From positions 1-12,915 of the forward strand of contig JBJTTJ010000039.1 in NCBI GenBank assembly GCA_046080125.1: a stretch of DNA of 12,915 nt, in the 5' to 3' direction. The DNA comes from Cuspidothrix sp046080125 (GTDB taxonomy: Bacteria; Cyanobacteriota; Cyanobacteriia; Cyanobacteriales; Nostocaceae). The notes beneath the pieces were generated by a model, which was not told the DNA's origin, searched no databases, and saw only the letters and a program-made list of their open reading frames with translations. The translations under genes were made by a program, and so were the position numbers. This document shows positions 1-6,647 of this stretch, piece by piece. The first letter of the stretch is position 1. Each line of letters starts with the position of its first letter.

Positions 1-124
1 CGAACAAATGTTCGGCTGCGGCATAAAGAATGGGGTGGCGATTTCCAACTAGCTGTTTCAGGTTATCTGCTAGTATTTGCAGGTCTGCTTCCACAGGGGT
101 AAACAGGGAGGTGGCTGGGGTCAT
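1..124 (-). CDS. sds: Solanesyl diphosphate synthase (N-terminal 41 codons, cut by window edge)
   Basis: Reading leftward from an ATG at 124-122, an uninterrupted frame runs to the window edge and begins MTPATSLFTPVEADL, followed by a segment containing NLKQLVGNRHPILYAAAEHL. This is the characteristic N-terminus of the cyanobacterial long-chain trans-prenyl diphosphate synthase. That enzyme condenses isopentenyl diphosphate units into a C45-type chain used for the plastoquinone side chain. The Asp-rich catalytic motifs lie beyond the edge and cannot be checked. The gene lies downstream of murI on the same strand but is separated by about 1 kb, so it probably has its own promoter. No good Shine-Dalgarno sequence is visible before the ATG. 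Identification rests on remembered family N-termini and on gene order. Confidence 0.88.
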   Translation of the reverse strand, partial: MTPATSLFTPVEADLQILADNLKQLVGNRHPILYAAAEHLF

Positions 125-500
125 GGATGGGCGGACTCTGACTTAAGTTACGAAAGTTTACATATTCTTTAATTTTAAGATAACCCAGTGTGAGCGCAAA
201 GTTTTCCTCTGGGAATCTCATTTTCAAGATTTATTAAGTTGCCTATGGCTGCTATTAAGATTATGCTATAATAAATGTCCTTTAAAATTTCGTCGGCGCA
301 TTAATTTTTATTTGCAGAATTTTGCGTGGTTATTCTGGAGTTTGTGGTAAATAAAGAACACGTATCGCCAGGAAATTAAGGCGTGTGTCAGGGGCAAAAA
401 ATTTTTGAATTTAGTCTAGAAATTAGCTTCAAATTCCATTGGGTTGTGCTAGGCTAATACTTAAGGATATTAAACTTTTCAGATTATTCACTTCCCAAGT
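125..500. other. Non-coding spacer upstream of sds
   Basis: No open frame with gene-like composition is visible on either strand. The stretch is AT-rich and presumably holds the leftward sds promoter, although I could not pick a convincing -35/-10 pair for it. The only notable signal is a rightward extended -10 box at 264-272, listed separately. Confidence 0.5.
264..272 (+). promoter_or_regulatory. Possible extended -10 promoter facing into the murI-sds gap
   Basis: TGCTATAAT is a perfect extended -10 element (TGn plus TATAAT). No good -35 lies 16-18 bp upstream; TTGCCT at 239-244 is 22 bp away. Transcription would start near 279 and run rightward through a region with no clear gene and into the palindromic element at 501-629. 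It could drive a non-coding RNA or the small frame near 873, or be a chance match in AT-rich DNA. Confidence 0.3.
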
Positions 501-629
501 AAAAGCATCATCGAGTGATTTTACGTAGTAGTGTTGTGAGTCTAAAATAATTGGCCATCTAAAAGAAAATGGGATCTATTCCCAGGTATTTTAGTGTCCA
601 TCATACCTTTTAAGTCAAATGATGCTTTT
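501..629. repeat. 129-bp imperfect palindromic element (MITE-like or structured RNA)
   Basis: The ends form a perfect 11-bp inverted repeat: AAAAGCATCAT at 501-511 and ATGATGCTTTT at 619-629. Inside it, CTAAAATA at 542-549 pairs with TATTTTAG at 587-594; extending outward by four bases gives 10 of 12 matches. At the centre, TGGGA/TCCCA (570-584) closes a five-base loop. The nested arrangement is what a small non-autonomous mobile element or a long hairpin RNA would show. No target-site duplication is obvious and no coding frame fills it. Confidence 0.5.
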
Positions 630-872
630 CCAGTGATGGAATTACCTCGACGTATTCAGCGCACGTTGGGTCTTGGCGTATATTTGTTTATTTGGGATGA
701 AGTCAATAATACAGGCTAAGTGGACTGCTGATGAGCGCGGTTAGTTTTTGCTGCTGTCGGATGTATAGCCTGGGAAAGTTGATATTAAAAATAAACTGAT
801 TGTCCAGGGAGACTAGTGTTTCTGCTGGAGCTACTTGTATAGCTAACTACGGTAAATTAAGTAGATACTTGA
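630..872. other. Non-coding or decayed spacer
   Basis: The only frame of note is an ATG-started 27-codon frame at 636-719 (+), beginning MELPRRIQRTLGLGVYLF. It has no ribosome binding site. It is too short to call a gene and could be a remnant of one. Nothing else is recognisable here. Confidence 0.3.
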
Positions 873-1124
873 TTGACCGGAGTCTTGCTAGTTTTTTATG
901 CAATTTTATATTCCTTAGTAAGCAAAGATGGTGAAACAATGATTTACGGAAATATGCCTATGATGATATTTATTTTAGCTGCTGGGTATTTGTTTAGTGT
1001 TTACTTATTATTAGCATTAGCAAAGCGAGCAAGCAGGAAAGATATTTATCGAAACGTTTCTAATAACGTAAAAGAAAAGAGAGGATTAACAACAAATGTG
1101 ACTGAAGTTGTTAATAGTCAGTGA
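873..1124 (+). CDS. Possible small membrane protein, unknown function
   Basis: This frame opens at a TTG directly after an in-frame stop (870-872) and encodes 83 residues. The first ATG, at 939, would give 61. Residues 3-16 and about 29-50 are hydrophobic and could form one or two membrane segments. The C-terminal part is polar and basic (KRASRKD, then NNVKEKR). Neither start has a clear Shine-Dalgarno sequence, and I do not recognise the family. It lies in the murI-sds gap on the strand opposite to both genes and ends 8 bp before the hairpin at 1133. It may be a real small gene, the 3' end of a decayed one, or chance. Confidence 0.3.
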   Translation: MTGVLLVFYAILYSLVSKDGETMIYGNMPMMIFILAAGYLFSVYLLLALAKRASRKDIYRNVSNNVKEKRGLTTNVTEVVNSQ

Positions 1125-1132
1125 GAGAGGAC

Positions 1133-1163
1133 GGGGGGTAGAATTTTTTTCTTCTGCTCCCCC
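1133..1163. terminator. Strong hairpin between the small frame and the murI stop
   Basis: GGGGGGTAGAA (1133-1143) pairs with TTCTGC (1152-1157) and CCCCC (1159-1163). This gives an 11-bp stem with one bulged T at 1158 and a T-rich eight-base loop. It begins 8 bp past the stop of the small plus-strand frame and ends 13 bp before the murI stop on the other strand, so it could separate converging transcripts. No U-tract follows the stem on either strand, so it is not a textbook intrinsic terminator. Confidence 0.45.
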
Positions 1164-1176
1164 TACCTGGGTGACC

Positions 1177-2034
1177 TTAGGATGCAACTGCATCAGCAAA
1201 AGAAATCTGTTCTACCATGGGGGTATAACCTAACAACTGGAGGGCGGATTGGGTAAATTGTTCAGGAGAACCGCTGACGGCGAAGCGGGTGGGCATGGGT
1301 AGACAAGTATTCTTAATCCCTAGTATATCTAATTCTTGAGAGCAAGCGGTGACGACATGAACTGCTGGGTCAATTAGTTTGACATGACTGGGAAGGAGCG
1401 ATCGCAAAACTGGAGACAAATGGGGATAATGGGTACAACCATAGACTAAAGTATCTATTTCTTGCAGAAGCAAAGGTTCAAGATAGGTTTTAGCTATTTC
1501 CTTTGTATAAGGGTCATGAATGCGATTTTGTTCAATGAGTGGGACAAATTCAGGACAACTGACTTGCCAAACTTGGACATGGGATTGAATTTCCAAAATA
1601 GCTTGACGATAGGCATTACTTTGGGCGGTAGCAGGGGTAGCAATGACACCAATCCGTTTTCCTTGTTCCACGGCAGCCCTTGCACCTGGTAAAATCACCC
1701 CTAAAATGGGAAAATTAAATTCTTGGCGAACGATATCCAAGGCTAAAGCAGAACTGGTGTTGCAGGCCATGATTGCCATTTTTACCCGTTGGTGCTGCAT
1801 CCAATAAAGGATTTCTCTGACAAACTGTAAAATTTCTGGTTGGGAACGAATACCATAGGGCAGACGGGCGGTATCACCGACATAAATAATAGACTCGTTG
1901 GGAAGTTGGCGATAAATTTGTCGGAGTACGGTAAGACCACCAACACCGCTATCAAAGACTCCAATGGGAGCGCGTTGGGGTTCTAGATGGGAGAAAGTAT
2001 CAAAATGATGATCAAAAATAGAAGGTGAGAACAC
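1177..2034 (-). CDS. murI: Glutamate racemase
   Basis: This cytoplasmic, cofactor-independent enzyme interconverts L- and D-glutamate to supply D-Glu for the peptidoglycan stem peptide. The 285-aa product is full length. The signature FDSGVGGLTV is at residues 27-36 (Asp28, Ser29). GDTARLPYG follows at 53-61. The two catalytic cysteines lie in MACNTSS (Cys91) and YGCTHYP (Cys200, followed by His202). The start is a GTG with no evident Shine-Dalgarno sequence. I kept it because no Met occurs before the catalytic core and the extra N-terminal residues resemble those of Nostocales MurI. It starts 24 bp after the AMIN-only gene, so the two are probably co-transcribed and translation may be coupled. 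Confidence 0.95.
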   Translation of the reverse strand: MFSPSIFDHHFDTFSHLEPQRAPIGVFDSGVGGLTVLRQIYRQLPNESIIYVGDTARLPYGIRSQPEILQFVREILYWMQHQRVKMAIMACNTSSALALDIVRQEFNFPILGVILPGARAAVEQGKRIGVIATPATAQSNAYRQAILEIQSHVQVWQVSCPEFVPLIEQNRIHDPYTKEIAKTYLEPLLLQEIDTLVYGCTHYPHLSPVLRSLLPSHVKLIDPAVHVVTACSQELDILGIKNTCLPMPTRFAVSGSPEQFTQSALQLLGYTPMVEQISFADAVAS

Positions 2035-2058
2035 AGCAAATATTAATTTAGATTTTGG

Positions 2059-2634
2059 TCAGGGGTCAATCAATTTTGGATTTATGATTTTGGATTTTGG
2101 ATTTATTCCACCCTCAAGTGTGGATCTTGAGGACTTGAGATTGGGGATTTTGGAATTAATTCTGCCCTGAAGGCTGGGAGAGGGTGTGATTTGTGATGAT
2201 TGATCAGATGGTGGGGATGTTGACTCACCTGGTTCCCCACTAGAAATTTGTGGTTCTGGGAGTTCGACTATCCAACGCTTACCTGTATCGGGTATAAATT
2301 TGATCTGCTGAGGATTTAAGGTATAACCAGAAGCTAGTTCAACTACAAGGCGTGTTGTTTGTTCGTCAAATTGGCCGATGCGAATGACGCGAATTTTGCC
2401 GCCAATTTCTTGACTCCACTGTGGACGACCAAATTCAGTATTTGGTAAATCAATGACTAACCGAGTGGGATTAAAAATAAGTTTGGCTTCCGGTTGGACT
2501 ACGCTAGATGTGCTAATTTCTAGCCGATTTTGACTTGGATCAAAGCGCCAAGATTCTAATTTCGCCGCCCAAGCAGGGGCAGATAGGATGAGGGCTGTTC
2601 CAAAAGTGCTAGGTATTAACCAATGTAGTTTCAC
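2059..2634 (-). CDS. Secreted AMIN-domain protein, truncated AmiC-type amidase paralogue without catalytic domain
   Basis: The 191-aa product has an N-terminal signal peptide (KLHWLIPSTFGTALILSAP, cut near AWA-A). A single AMIN domain spans about residues 24-126. Over this stretch it aligns without gaps to the first AMIN domain of the adjacent amidase at about two thirds identity. After residue 130 there is only a Pro/Ser-rich tail and a low-complexity end with NPKSKI-type repeats. The Amidase_3 domain with its Zn ligands is absent. An upstream GTG at 2700 would add 22 residues. I chose the GTG at 2634 because GGAGGAG stands 8 bases before it and the amidase starts the same way. AMIN domains target periplasmic proteins to peptidoglycan or septa. 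The gene may be a decayed second amiC or a functional binding-only protein. Confidence 0.85.
   Translation of the reverse strand: MKLHWLIPSTFGTALILSAPAWAAKLESWRFDPSQNRLEISTSSVVQPEAKLIFNPTRLVIDLPNTEFGRPQWSQEIGGKIRVIRIGQFDEQTTRLVVELASGYTLNPQQIKFIPDTGKRWIVELPEPQISSGEPGESTSPPSDQSSQITPSPSLQGRINSKIPNLKSSRSTLEGGINPKSKIINPKLIDP
2070..2104. repeat. Heptanucleotide tandem repeat (five units)
   Basis: On the plus strand the units are TCAATTT, TGGATTT, ATGATTT, TGGATTT, TGGATTT: three identical and two degenerate copies in exact 7-bp register. Short heptamer tandem repeats (STRR type) are a known feature of heterocystous cyanobacterial genomes. This one forms the last codons of the truncated AMIN gene and ends about 36 bp before the murI start. 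Confidence 0.7.
2112..2132. repeat. Perfect 7-bp inverted repeat in the 3' end of the AMIN gene
   Basis: CCTCAAG (2112-2118) and CTTGAGG (2126-2132) flank a seven-base spacer. The hairpin lies in the low-complexity 3' part of the AMIN-only gene beside the heptamer repeat, where the catalytic domain would otherwise begin. It has no T-run and is not a convincing terminator. Confidence 0.5.
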
Positions 2635-2779
2635 AATCTTTTCTCCTCCAGTTGCATTTATGGCCTCTGTCAATATCTCAACATCTTGGCTAATCCTCAC
2701 TTCGTCACGGTGCTAACTTTGAATTTTGCTCAAGTGAAAGATTGTTGTGTTGGTAGTAAGACAAGACTGATGGGGTGAG

Positions 2780-2788
2780 ATTATAGCA
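2780..2788 (-). promoter_or_regulatory. Candidate extended -10 promoter for the AMIN-murI unit
   Basis: On the minus strand the sequence reads TGCTATAAT, a perfect extended -10, within the 249-bp gap between the amidase stop and the AMIN start. No consensus -35 sits at the right distance, as is usual for extended -10 promoters. Transcription would start near 2773 and leave a leader of about 140 nt before the GTG at 2634. It would allow murI to be transcribed independently of the amidase. Confidence 0.4.
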
Positions 2789-2883
2789 TATTGACTATGA
2801 TTGTTTGTAATTTGTGAAGAGGGTTGTCAGCAAATTTATTTTTTCCATGGGAAAATAATGTGGAGAATATTCAACACCACTGG

Positions 2884-4722
2884 TTATTTGGATCTTAAAT
2901 ACTGAATTATCCCTTGGGCGATCGCCTCGGCCATTTGATTTTGATAGGTTGATGTTGTGAGTTTAGCAACATCTTCTCTACCGGTTAGAAAACCTGTTTC
3001 TACTAAAATTGAGGGCATGGAAGTTTTGCGAAGAACATAAAATCTGGCTCTCCGTACATTTCTGTCACGGACATTGAGACTTTGCAGAATTTTACTATGG
3101 ACAATTCGCGCTAATGTTAGACCGCTGTCATAATGATAAGTTTCTAAGCCGCTAACTTCTGGACGATTCGCACCGGCGGAATTGGCGTGAATACTGACAA
3201 ATACATCAGCGTTAGCCCGTTCTGCCATGGCTACCCGTCCTGGTAAGGTAACAAAATAGTCAGAATCTCTAGTCATAATTACTTGGATGCCGTTGCTTTC
3301 CAAAATTTCGGCAATCCTTTTGCCAATAGGTAAGATAATATCCTTTTCCAAGACCCCACCGATACCAACAGCCCCTGAATCTTGTCCACCATGTCCAGGA
3401 TCAATCATCACCACTAATTTACCTTTAGGAACTGAGCGCCGTGGTCTAATTTGTGGTTGTGAGGGATTCAGGTCAGGTAGTTCTTGTTGTGGTGGTAATA
3501 TAGGGGGTAGACCTATAGGTGGTCTCCCCTGGCGATATCGTTGCAGTTGTACGGATAAGACCTGGTCTCCCTGTTGCTTGGCCGCGCCTATGGTGACACC
3601 TGATGCTGGTTGAATTAAGATGACTACAGTATTTGGCGATTGGGGTTGTAAACGTAGTCTGAGAATAGGACTATTGGTATCAAAAATCGGGCCTTTGACT
3701 TGATTAGCTAATTTAGCATTGGCAATAGTAATACGAAATAAGCCAGAATTGCGATCCCAATTGCTATTGGTAGGAGATATGGGTTGATCAGCGCGAATTA
3801 GTAATTGTGTGCCATTATCAACAAGTTCTACAGATTGAATCGTAGCTGGGGAGCTATTGTTAATTCTCGTTGGGGGAAAGTTCTCATTTTCTGGGGAATT
3901 AACAATCCTGGATGAAGGAAGCATGACTAAGCCGTTTTTACCGGGGGTAACTCGCCATTCGGGTGCATTTTCATCTACTTTGAATGTCAAGCGCACGGAT
4001 GTTGGTGTTGTGCGTAATTGAGTAAATTCGACCTGATTTACACCATATTTATTAATTATTAAATTTCCTTGATTCAAATTTGGTGCTAAAGTGGCGGCGA
4101 TAATATCTAAAAAAATTAACTTTTTATCACGACTTCTAATGATTCTAGTTCGAGGGTTTGCCCCATTAGTACGCACGAAAAAGCCATCACCAGTAACTTG
4201 TAAATTTTCAACTTGTGTTCCTTCTTTAGGGTTGTTAGCTATGGGAGAAAATTCTGGTTTAGATAGAGAATCTGTGTTAGCTAAGTTGTAGTTATTATCT
4301 GGATTATTATTAATAACAGATGAGTTGAAGTTATTTTCTAGATTTGGTAATTGCACAACCCAGCGATTACCTTTTTTAGCAATAAATTTAATCTGTTTAG
4401 GGTCTACGTTATAACCAGGATTAAATTCTACTACTACACGTGTTGTTTGTTCGTCAAATTGACCTATACGAATTTCTCGAATTCCCCCTCCTATTTGTTG
4501 AGTTATCTGGGAACGCCCTAATTCTACACCTTGTAAATCAATTACTAGACGGGTAGGATTAAAGACGAGTTGGGCCTTGGGTTGTACACCGCCACTTGTA
4601 TTAATTTCCAATAGGTTTTGATTTCGATCAAACCGCCAAGATTCTAATTTAGCTGCTAATACTGGGGAAGATAGCATCATCACAGTACCAACGGTAGCGG
4701 GTAAGAGCCAGTATGATTTCAC
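2884..4722 (-). CDS. amiC: N-acetylmuramoyl-L-alanine amidase with AMIN domains (AmiC1 type)
   Basis: This periplasmic Zn hydrolase cleaves the bond between N-acetylmuramic acid and the stem peptide. In filamentous cyanobacteria, AmiC enzymes perforate the septal peptidoglycan (nanopores) for cell-cell exchange. The 612-aa protein has a signal peptide (residues 1-24), a first AMIN domain (about 25-126), a second AMIN-like beta segment (about 170-265) and a third (about 295-393). A Pro-rich hinge (398-433) precedes the Amidase_3 domain (434-611). Zn ligands are His444 in DPGHGG, Glu459 in LEKDI and His512 in SIHAN; the catalytic Glu575 is in VETGF. No insertion follows SIHANS where E. coli AmiC has its autoinhibitory helix. 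The GTG start is chosen from CAGGAG eight bases upstream and the downstream signal peptide. Confidence 0.95.
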   Translation of the reverse strand: MKSYWLLPATVGTVMMLSSPVLAAKLESWRFDRNQNLLEINTSGGVQPKAQLVFNPTRLVIDLQGVELGRSQITQQIGGGIREIRIGQFDEQTTRVVVEFNPGYNVDPKQIKFIAKKGNRWVVQLPNLENNFNSSVINNNPDNNYNLANTDSLSKPEFSPIANNPKEGTQVENLQVTGDGFFVRTNGANPRTRIIRSRDKKLIFLDIIAATLAPNLNQGNLIINKYGVNQVEFTQLRTTPTSVRLTFKVDENAPEWRVTPGKNGLVMLPSSRIVNSPENENFPPTRINNSSPATIQSVELVDNGTQLLIRADQPISPTNSNWDRNSGLFRITIANAKLANQVKGPIFDTNSPILRLRLQPQSPNTVVILIQPASGVTIGAAKQQGDQVLSVQLQRYRQGRPPIGLPPILPPQQELPDLNPSQPQIRPRRSVPKGKLVVMIDPGHGGQDSGAVGIGGVLEKDIILPIGKRIAEILESNGIQVIMTRDSDYFVTLPGRVAMAERANADVFVSIHANSAGANRPEVSGLETYHYDSGLTLARIVHSKILQSLNVRDRNVRRARFYVLRKTSMPSILVETGFLTGREDVAKLTTSTYQNQMAEAIAQGIIQYLRSK

Positions 4723-4854
4723 AATTTTTCTCCTGATAGAATTTGATAAAAGTTAGTTAATTTTTGCAGTATCTTAGGGTTGGCATGAAGAAATATAATA
4801 ATTGGGATCATTATCAAGTTGAATACTGGAAATAATCAAGGATAAAAAACTGTT
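4723..4854. other. Leader/promoter region of the amidase gene
   Basis: This AT-rich stretch must contain the leftward amidase promoter. TATTAT/TATATT-like sequences occur on the minus strand near 4793-4802 with TTGATA at 4811-4816 upstream. The spacing (about 13-16 bp) depends on which -10 is chosen, so I do not commit to one. The possible Fur box at 4797-4815 would overlap this promoter. Confidence 0.3.
4797..4815 (-). promoter_or_regulatory. Possible Fur-type operator upstream of the amidase
   Basis: The minus strand reads GATAATGATCCCAATTATT. Against the classical 19-bp Fur consensus (GATAATGATAATCATTATC), the first nine bases match perfectly and 14 of 19 match overall. It lies about 75-93 bp before the amidase GTG, in the likely promoter. 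AT-rich DNA yields such matches by chance, so this is only a candidate. Confidence 0.25.
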
Positions 4855-4872
4855 AACAACCAGGAGGTTGTT
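4855..4872 (-). terminator. Terminator-like stem-loop between the antiporter and the amidase
   Basis: AACAACC (4855-4861) and GGTTGTT (4866-4872) form a perfect 7-bp stem with a four-base loop. Read on the minus strand, the stem is followed after four bases by a run of six T (4845-4850), fitting an intrinsic terminator for leftward transcription. It is about 300 nt past the antiporter stop and about 130 nt before the amidase start. It could therefore end a long antiporter 3' UTR or attenuate read-through into the amidase gene. Confidence 0.45.
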
Positions 4873-5174
4873 TGAAAAGTAGTCTATCGTAATATTTACC
4901 CCATTAATCCCCTTAATCAAGGGGAAAAGTCTAAAAATCCTGTGCTATTGATGAGATATGGGGCTGAATATTTTTGATTTATAGGGGAATTTGTTAGTGT
5001 TTATGCTGTGTTTTCTTCTCTCTTTGTGGTGCGGGAATTTGCAATGTCAAGATGTAGGTGCTAATTACAGGAGACGGAGATCAGAATAATAGGTTTCCTC
5101 TAACCTCCTAAGTTATCCGATTGTCGAGGATATTGGCTATATTTTACGCCGAATTTAAGTTGATATGGAAATGA
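4873..5174. other. Non-coding spacer downstream of the antiporter gene
   Basis: No gene-like frame is visible on either strand. The one clear structure is a hairpin at 4909-4924 (CCCCTT, loop AATC, AAGGGG) with no T-run on the minus side. The rest shows no recognisable repeat, RNA gene or terminator directly after the antiporter stop. Confidence 0.45.
4909..4924. repeat. Short perfect hairpin CCCCTT/AAGGGG
   Basis: A 6-bp perfect stem with a four-base loop lies in the antiporter-amidase gap. CCCCATTAAT just upstream repeats part of the left arm, suggesting a small repeat. Its function is unknown; it may add to the terminator-like structure at 4855-4872. Confidence 0.4.
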
Positions 5175-6593
5175 TCAATCATCTTTTGTGGTGATTAGAG
5201 TCTGTGATGCTGCGGCCAATGATTCTCCGGGGTGATTGTCTAGATTTGGGGTAGTGTTTGAGTTTGGAAATACCAATCTTAACAGAGGAGGGGCAAGAAA
5301 GGTAGTGAGAATGACCATCATAATAATTGCTGCTCCTAATGGTTTAGAAAGAACACCACTAGCTGCACCTACACCGGCAAATATTAAGCCTACTTCGCCT
5401 CTAGGAATCATTCCCACACCAATAGCCAAGCGGTTAATTCCTGGTTGACCAAATACTGTCAGTCCTGTAACCACTTTACCGATGATGGCGACTGTAATCA
5501 GGAAAATTGCCATGATTAAGCCTTCTCGATTGGTAGGAATGGCTGGATTTAAGACTCCTAAATCGGTTTTTGCGCCAACGGCGACAAAGAAGACTGGAAC
5601 TAGCATATCAGCAATAGGGATCACTTGCTTTTGTAGTTCTTTGCGTTTATCGGTTTCTTCGAGAACTAAACCGGCGGCAAAAGCGCCAAGAATAGCTTCT
5701 AAATGGATAATAGAGGCTAAATAAGCCATGATAAAGGCGAAAATAAAGGCAGGGATGACTAATTCGCCTCTAGTTTTGAGTTGATCGGCGATCGCCACAA
5801 ATGATTTATTAAACACATTACCAAAAACAATCGCACTAATCAGAAAAACGCTGGCACTAATGATCAGATAAATAACCTTGGCGACATCTACTACACCATC
5901 TTTAGCTAAACTACCGACAACGGCCAGAACAATAATTCCCAGGATGTCATCAATAACGGCTGCACCGAGAATAATTTGCCCTTCTGTAGAATTTAATCTA
6001 CCTATTTCGGAAAGGACTTTGGAAGTAATCCCAATACTGGTAGCTGTTAAGGCCGCACCAGCAAAAATTGCGGGTATGGCGCTGATACCAAAGATAGTCA
6101 TTAACCCCACTGTGCCGGCTACAAAGGGAACTAAGACCCCCACACTGGCAACTACGAAGGCTTGAATACCCACGGCCATCAGGTCTTTGAGGTTGGACTC
6201 TAAGCCAATTTCAAAGAGGAGAATAATCACACCCAATTCTGATAAGGTGGAAATTACTTCTGATTGGGCGGCAAATACCTGGGGAGTAGCTGCTGGAGTT
6301 AAGCCGGCGGTAGTTTGCAGGAAGTACATGATTAAAGAATTGCTAGTGTCTGTACCACCTTCGGGAAATACTAGCAAATGCAGTACGGACACGCCGATGA
6401 TGACTCCTCCCACCAGTTCGCCCAAGACAGGAGGCAAACCGACTTTATTGGATAATTCCCCACCCAGTTTGCTGGCAAAGTAAATGATGACTAAACTCAG
6501 TAATACGGCGGCTAAGATCATGGAACTGTCTGCTGTTTCTGTAGCAGTTGCCAATAAGGGTATACTCAAGTTGATTGCAGTGGTAAACGGCAT
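5175..6593 (-). CDS. nhaS3: Na+/H+ antiporter, CPA2 family (NhaS3/NapA type)
   Basis: This integral membrane antiporter exchanges Na+ for H+. The best-known cyanobacterial relative, Synechocystis NhaS3, is reported as essential and thylakoid-associated. The 472-aa protein is almost entirely hydrophobic, with about a dozen membrane segments from residue 25 to 440. Diagnostic features are KVGLPPVLGELVGG (50-63), the paired acidic residues in AAVIDDILG (Asp215, Asp216; the ion-binding DD of electrogenic CPA2 exchangers), Lys373 in a late helix, and MIPRGEVGLI (395-404). There is no C-terminal TrkA_N or USP domain, only a polar tail of about 30 residues. The ATG at 6593 lacks a good ribosome binding site. 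The gene diverges from tamB across a 249-bp spacer. The family is secure; the NhaS3 orthologue label is likely. Confidence 0.9.
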   Translation of the reverse strand: MPFTTAINLSIPLLATATETADSSMILAAVLLSLVIIYFASKLGGELSNKVGLPPVLGELVGGVIIGVSVLHLLVFPEGGTDTSNSLIMYFLQTTAGLTPAATPQVFAAQSEVISTLSELGVIILLFEIGLESNLKDLMAVGIQAFVVASVGVLVPFVAGTVGLMTIFGISAIPAIFAGAALTATSIGITSKVLSEIGRLNSTEGQIILGAAVIDDILGIIVLAVVGSLAKDGVVDVAKVIYLIISASVFLISAIVFGNVFNKSFVAIADQLKTRGELVIPAFIFAFIMAYLASIIHLEAILGAFAAGLVLEETDKRKELQKQVIPIADMLVPVFFVAVGAKTDLGVLNPAIPTNREGLIMAIFLITVAIIGKVVTGLTVFGQPGINRLAIGVGMIPRGEVGLIFAGVGAASGVLSKPLGAAIIMMVILTTFLAPPLLRLVFPNSNTTPNLDNHPGESLAAASQTLITTKDD

Positions 6594-6647
6594 TGGTTAT
6601 ATGAAGATTTTTCTTTCTTTATTTGTAACCTTTTCTGGTTTTTTTAG

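Noticed and set aside
636..719. 27-codon frame (MELPRRIQRTL...) as a small gene
   Set aside because: It has no ribosome binding site, no recognisable family and is too short to separate from chance; mentioned only as a possible remnant.
2070..2104. The heptamer array as a CRISPR-like or origin iteron array
   Set aside because: Units are 7 bp without spacers, partly degenerate and only five in number, and lie inside a coding frame, so they fit a short tandem repeat, not CRISPR or iterons.
2635..2700. Upstream GTG at 2700 as the start of the AMIN-only protein
   Set aside because: It would put a charged 22-residue extension before the signal peptide, while the GTG at 2634 has GGAGGAG at good spacing and matches the neighbour's start.
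3287..3613. A 108-codon plus-strand frame opposite the amidase
   Set aside because: It mirrors the Pro-rich hinge and the start of the catalytic domain of the amidase, and its Cys/Pro/Gly-rich product is an antisense artefact.
5878..6483. Two plus-strand frames of 95 and 98 codons opposite the antiporter
   Set aside because: They are Thr/Pro/Lys-rich antisense products of hydrophobic codons in the antiporter gene, with no ribosome binding sites.
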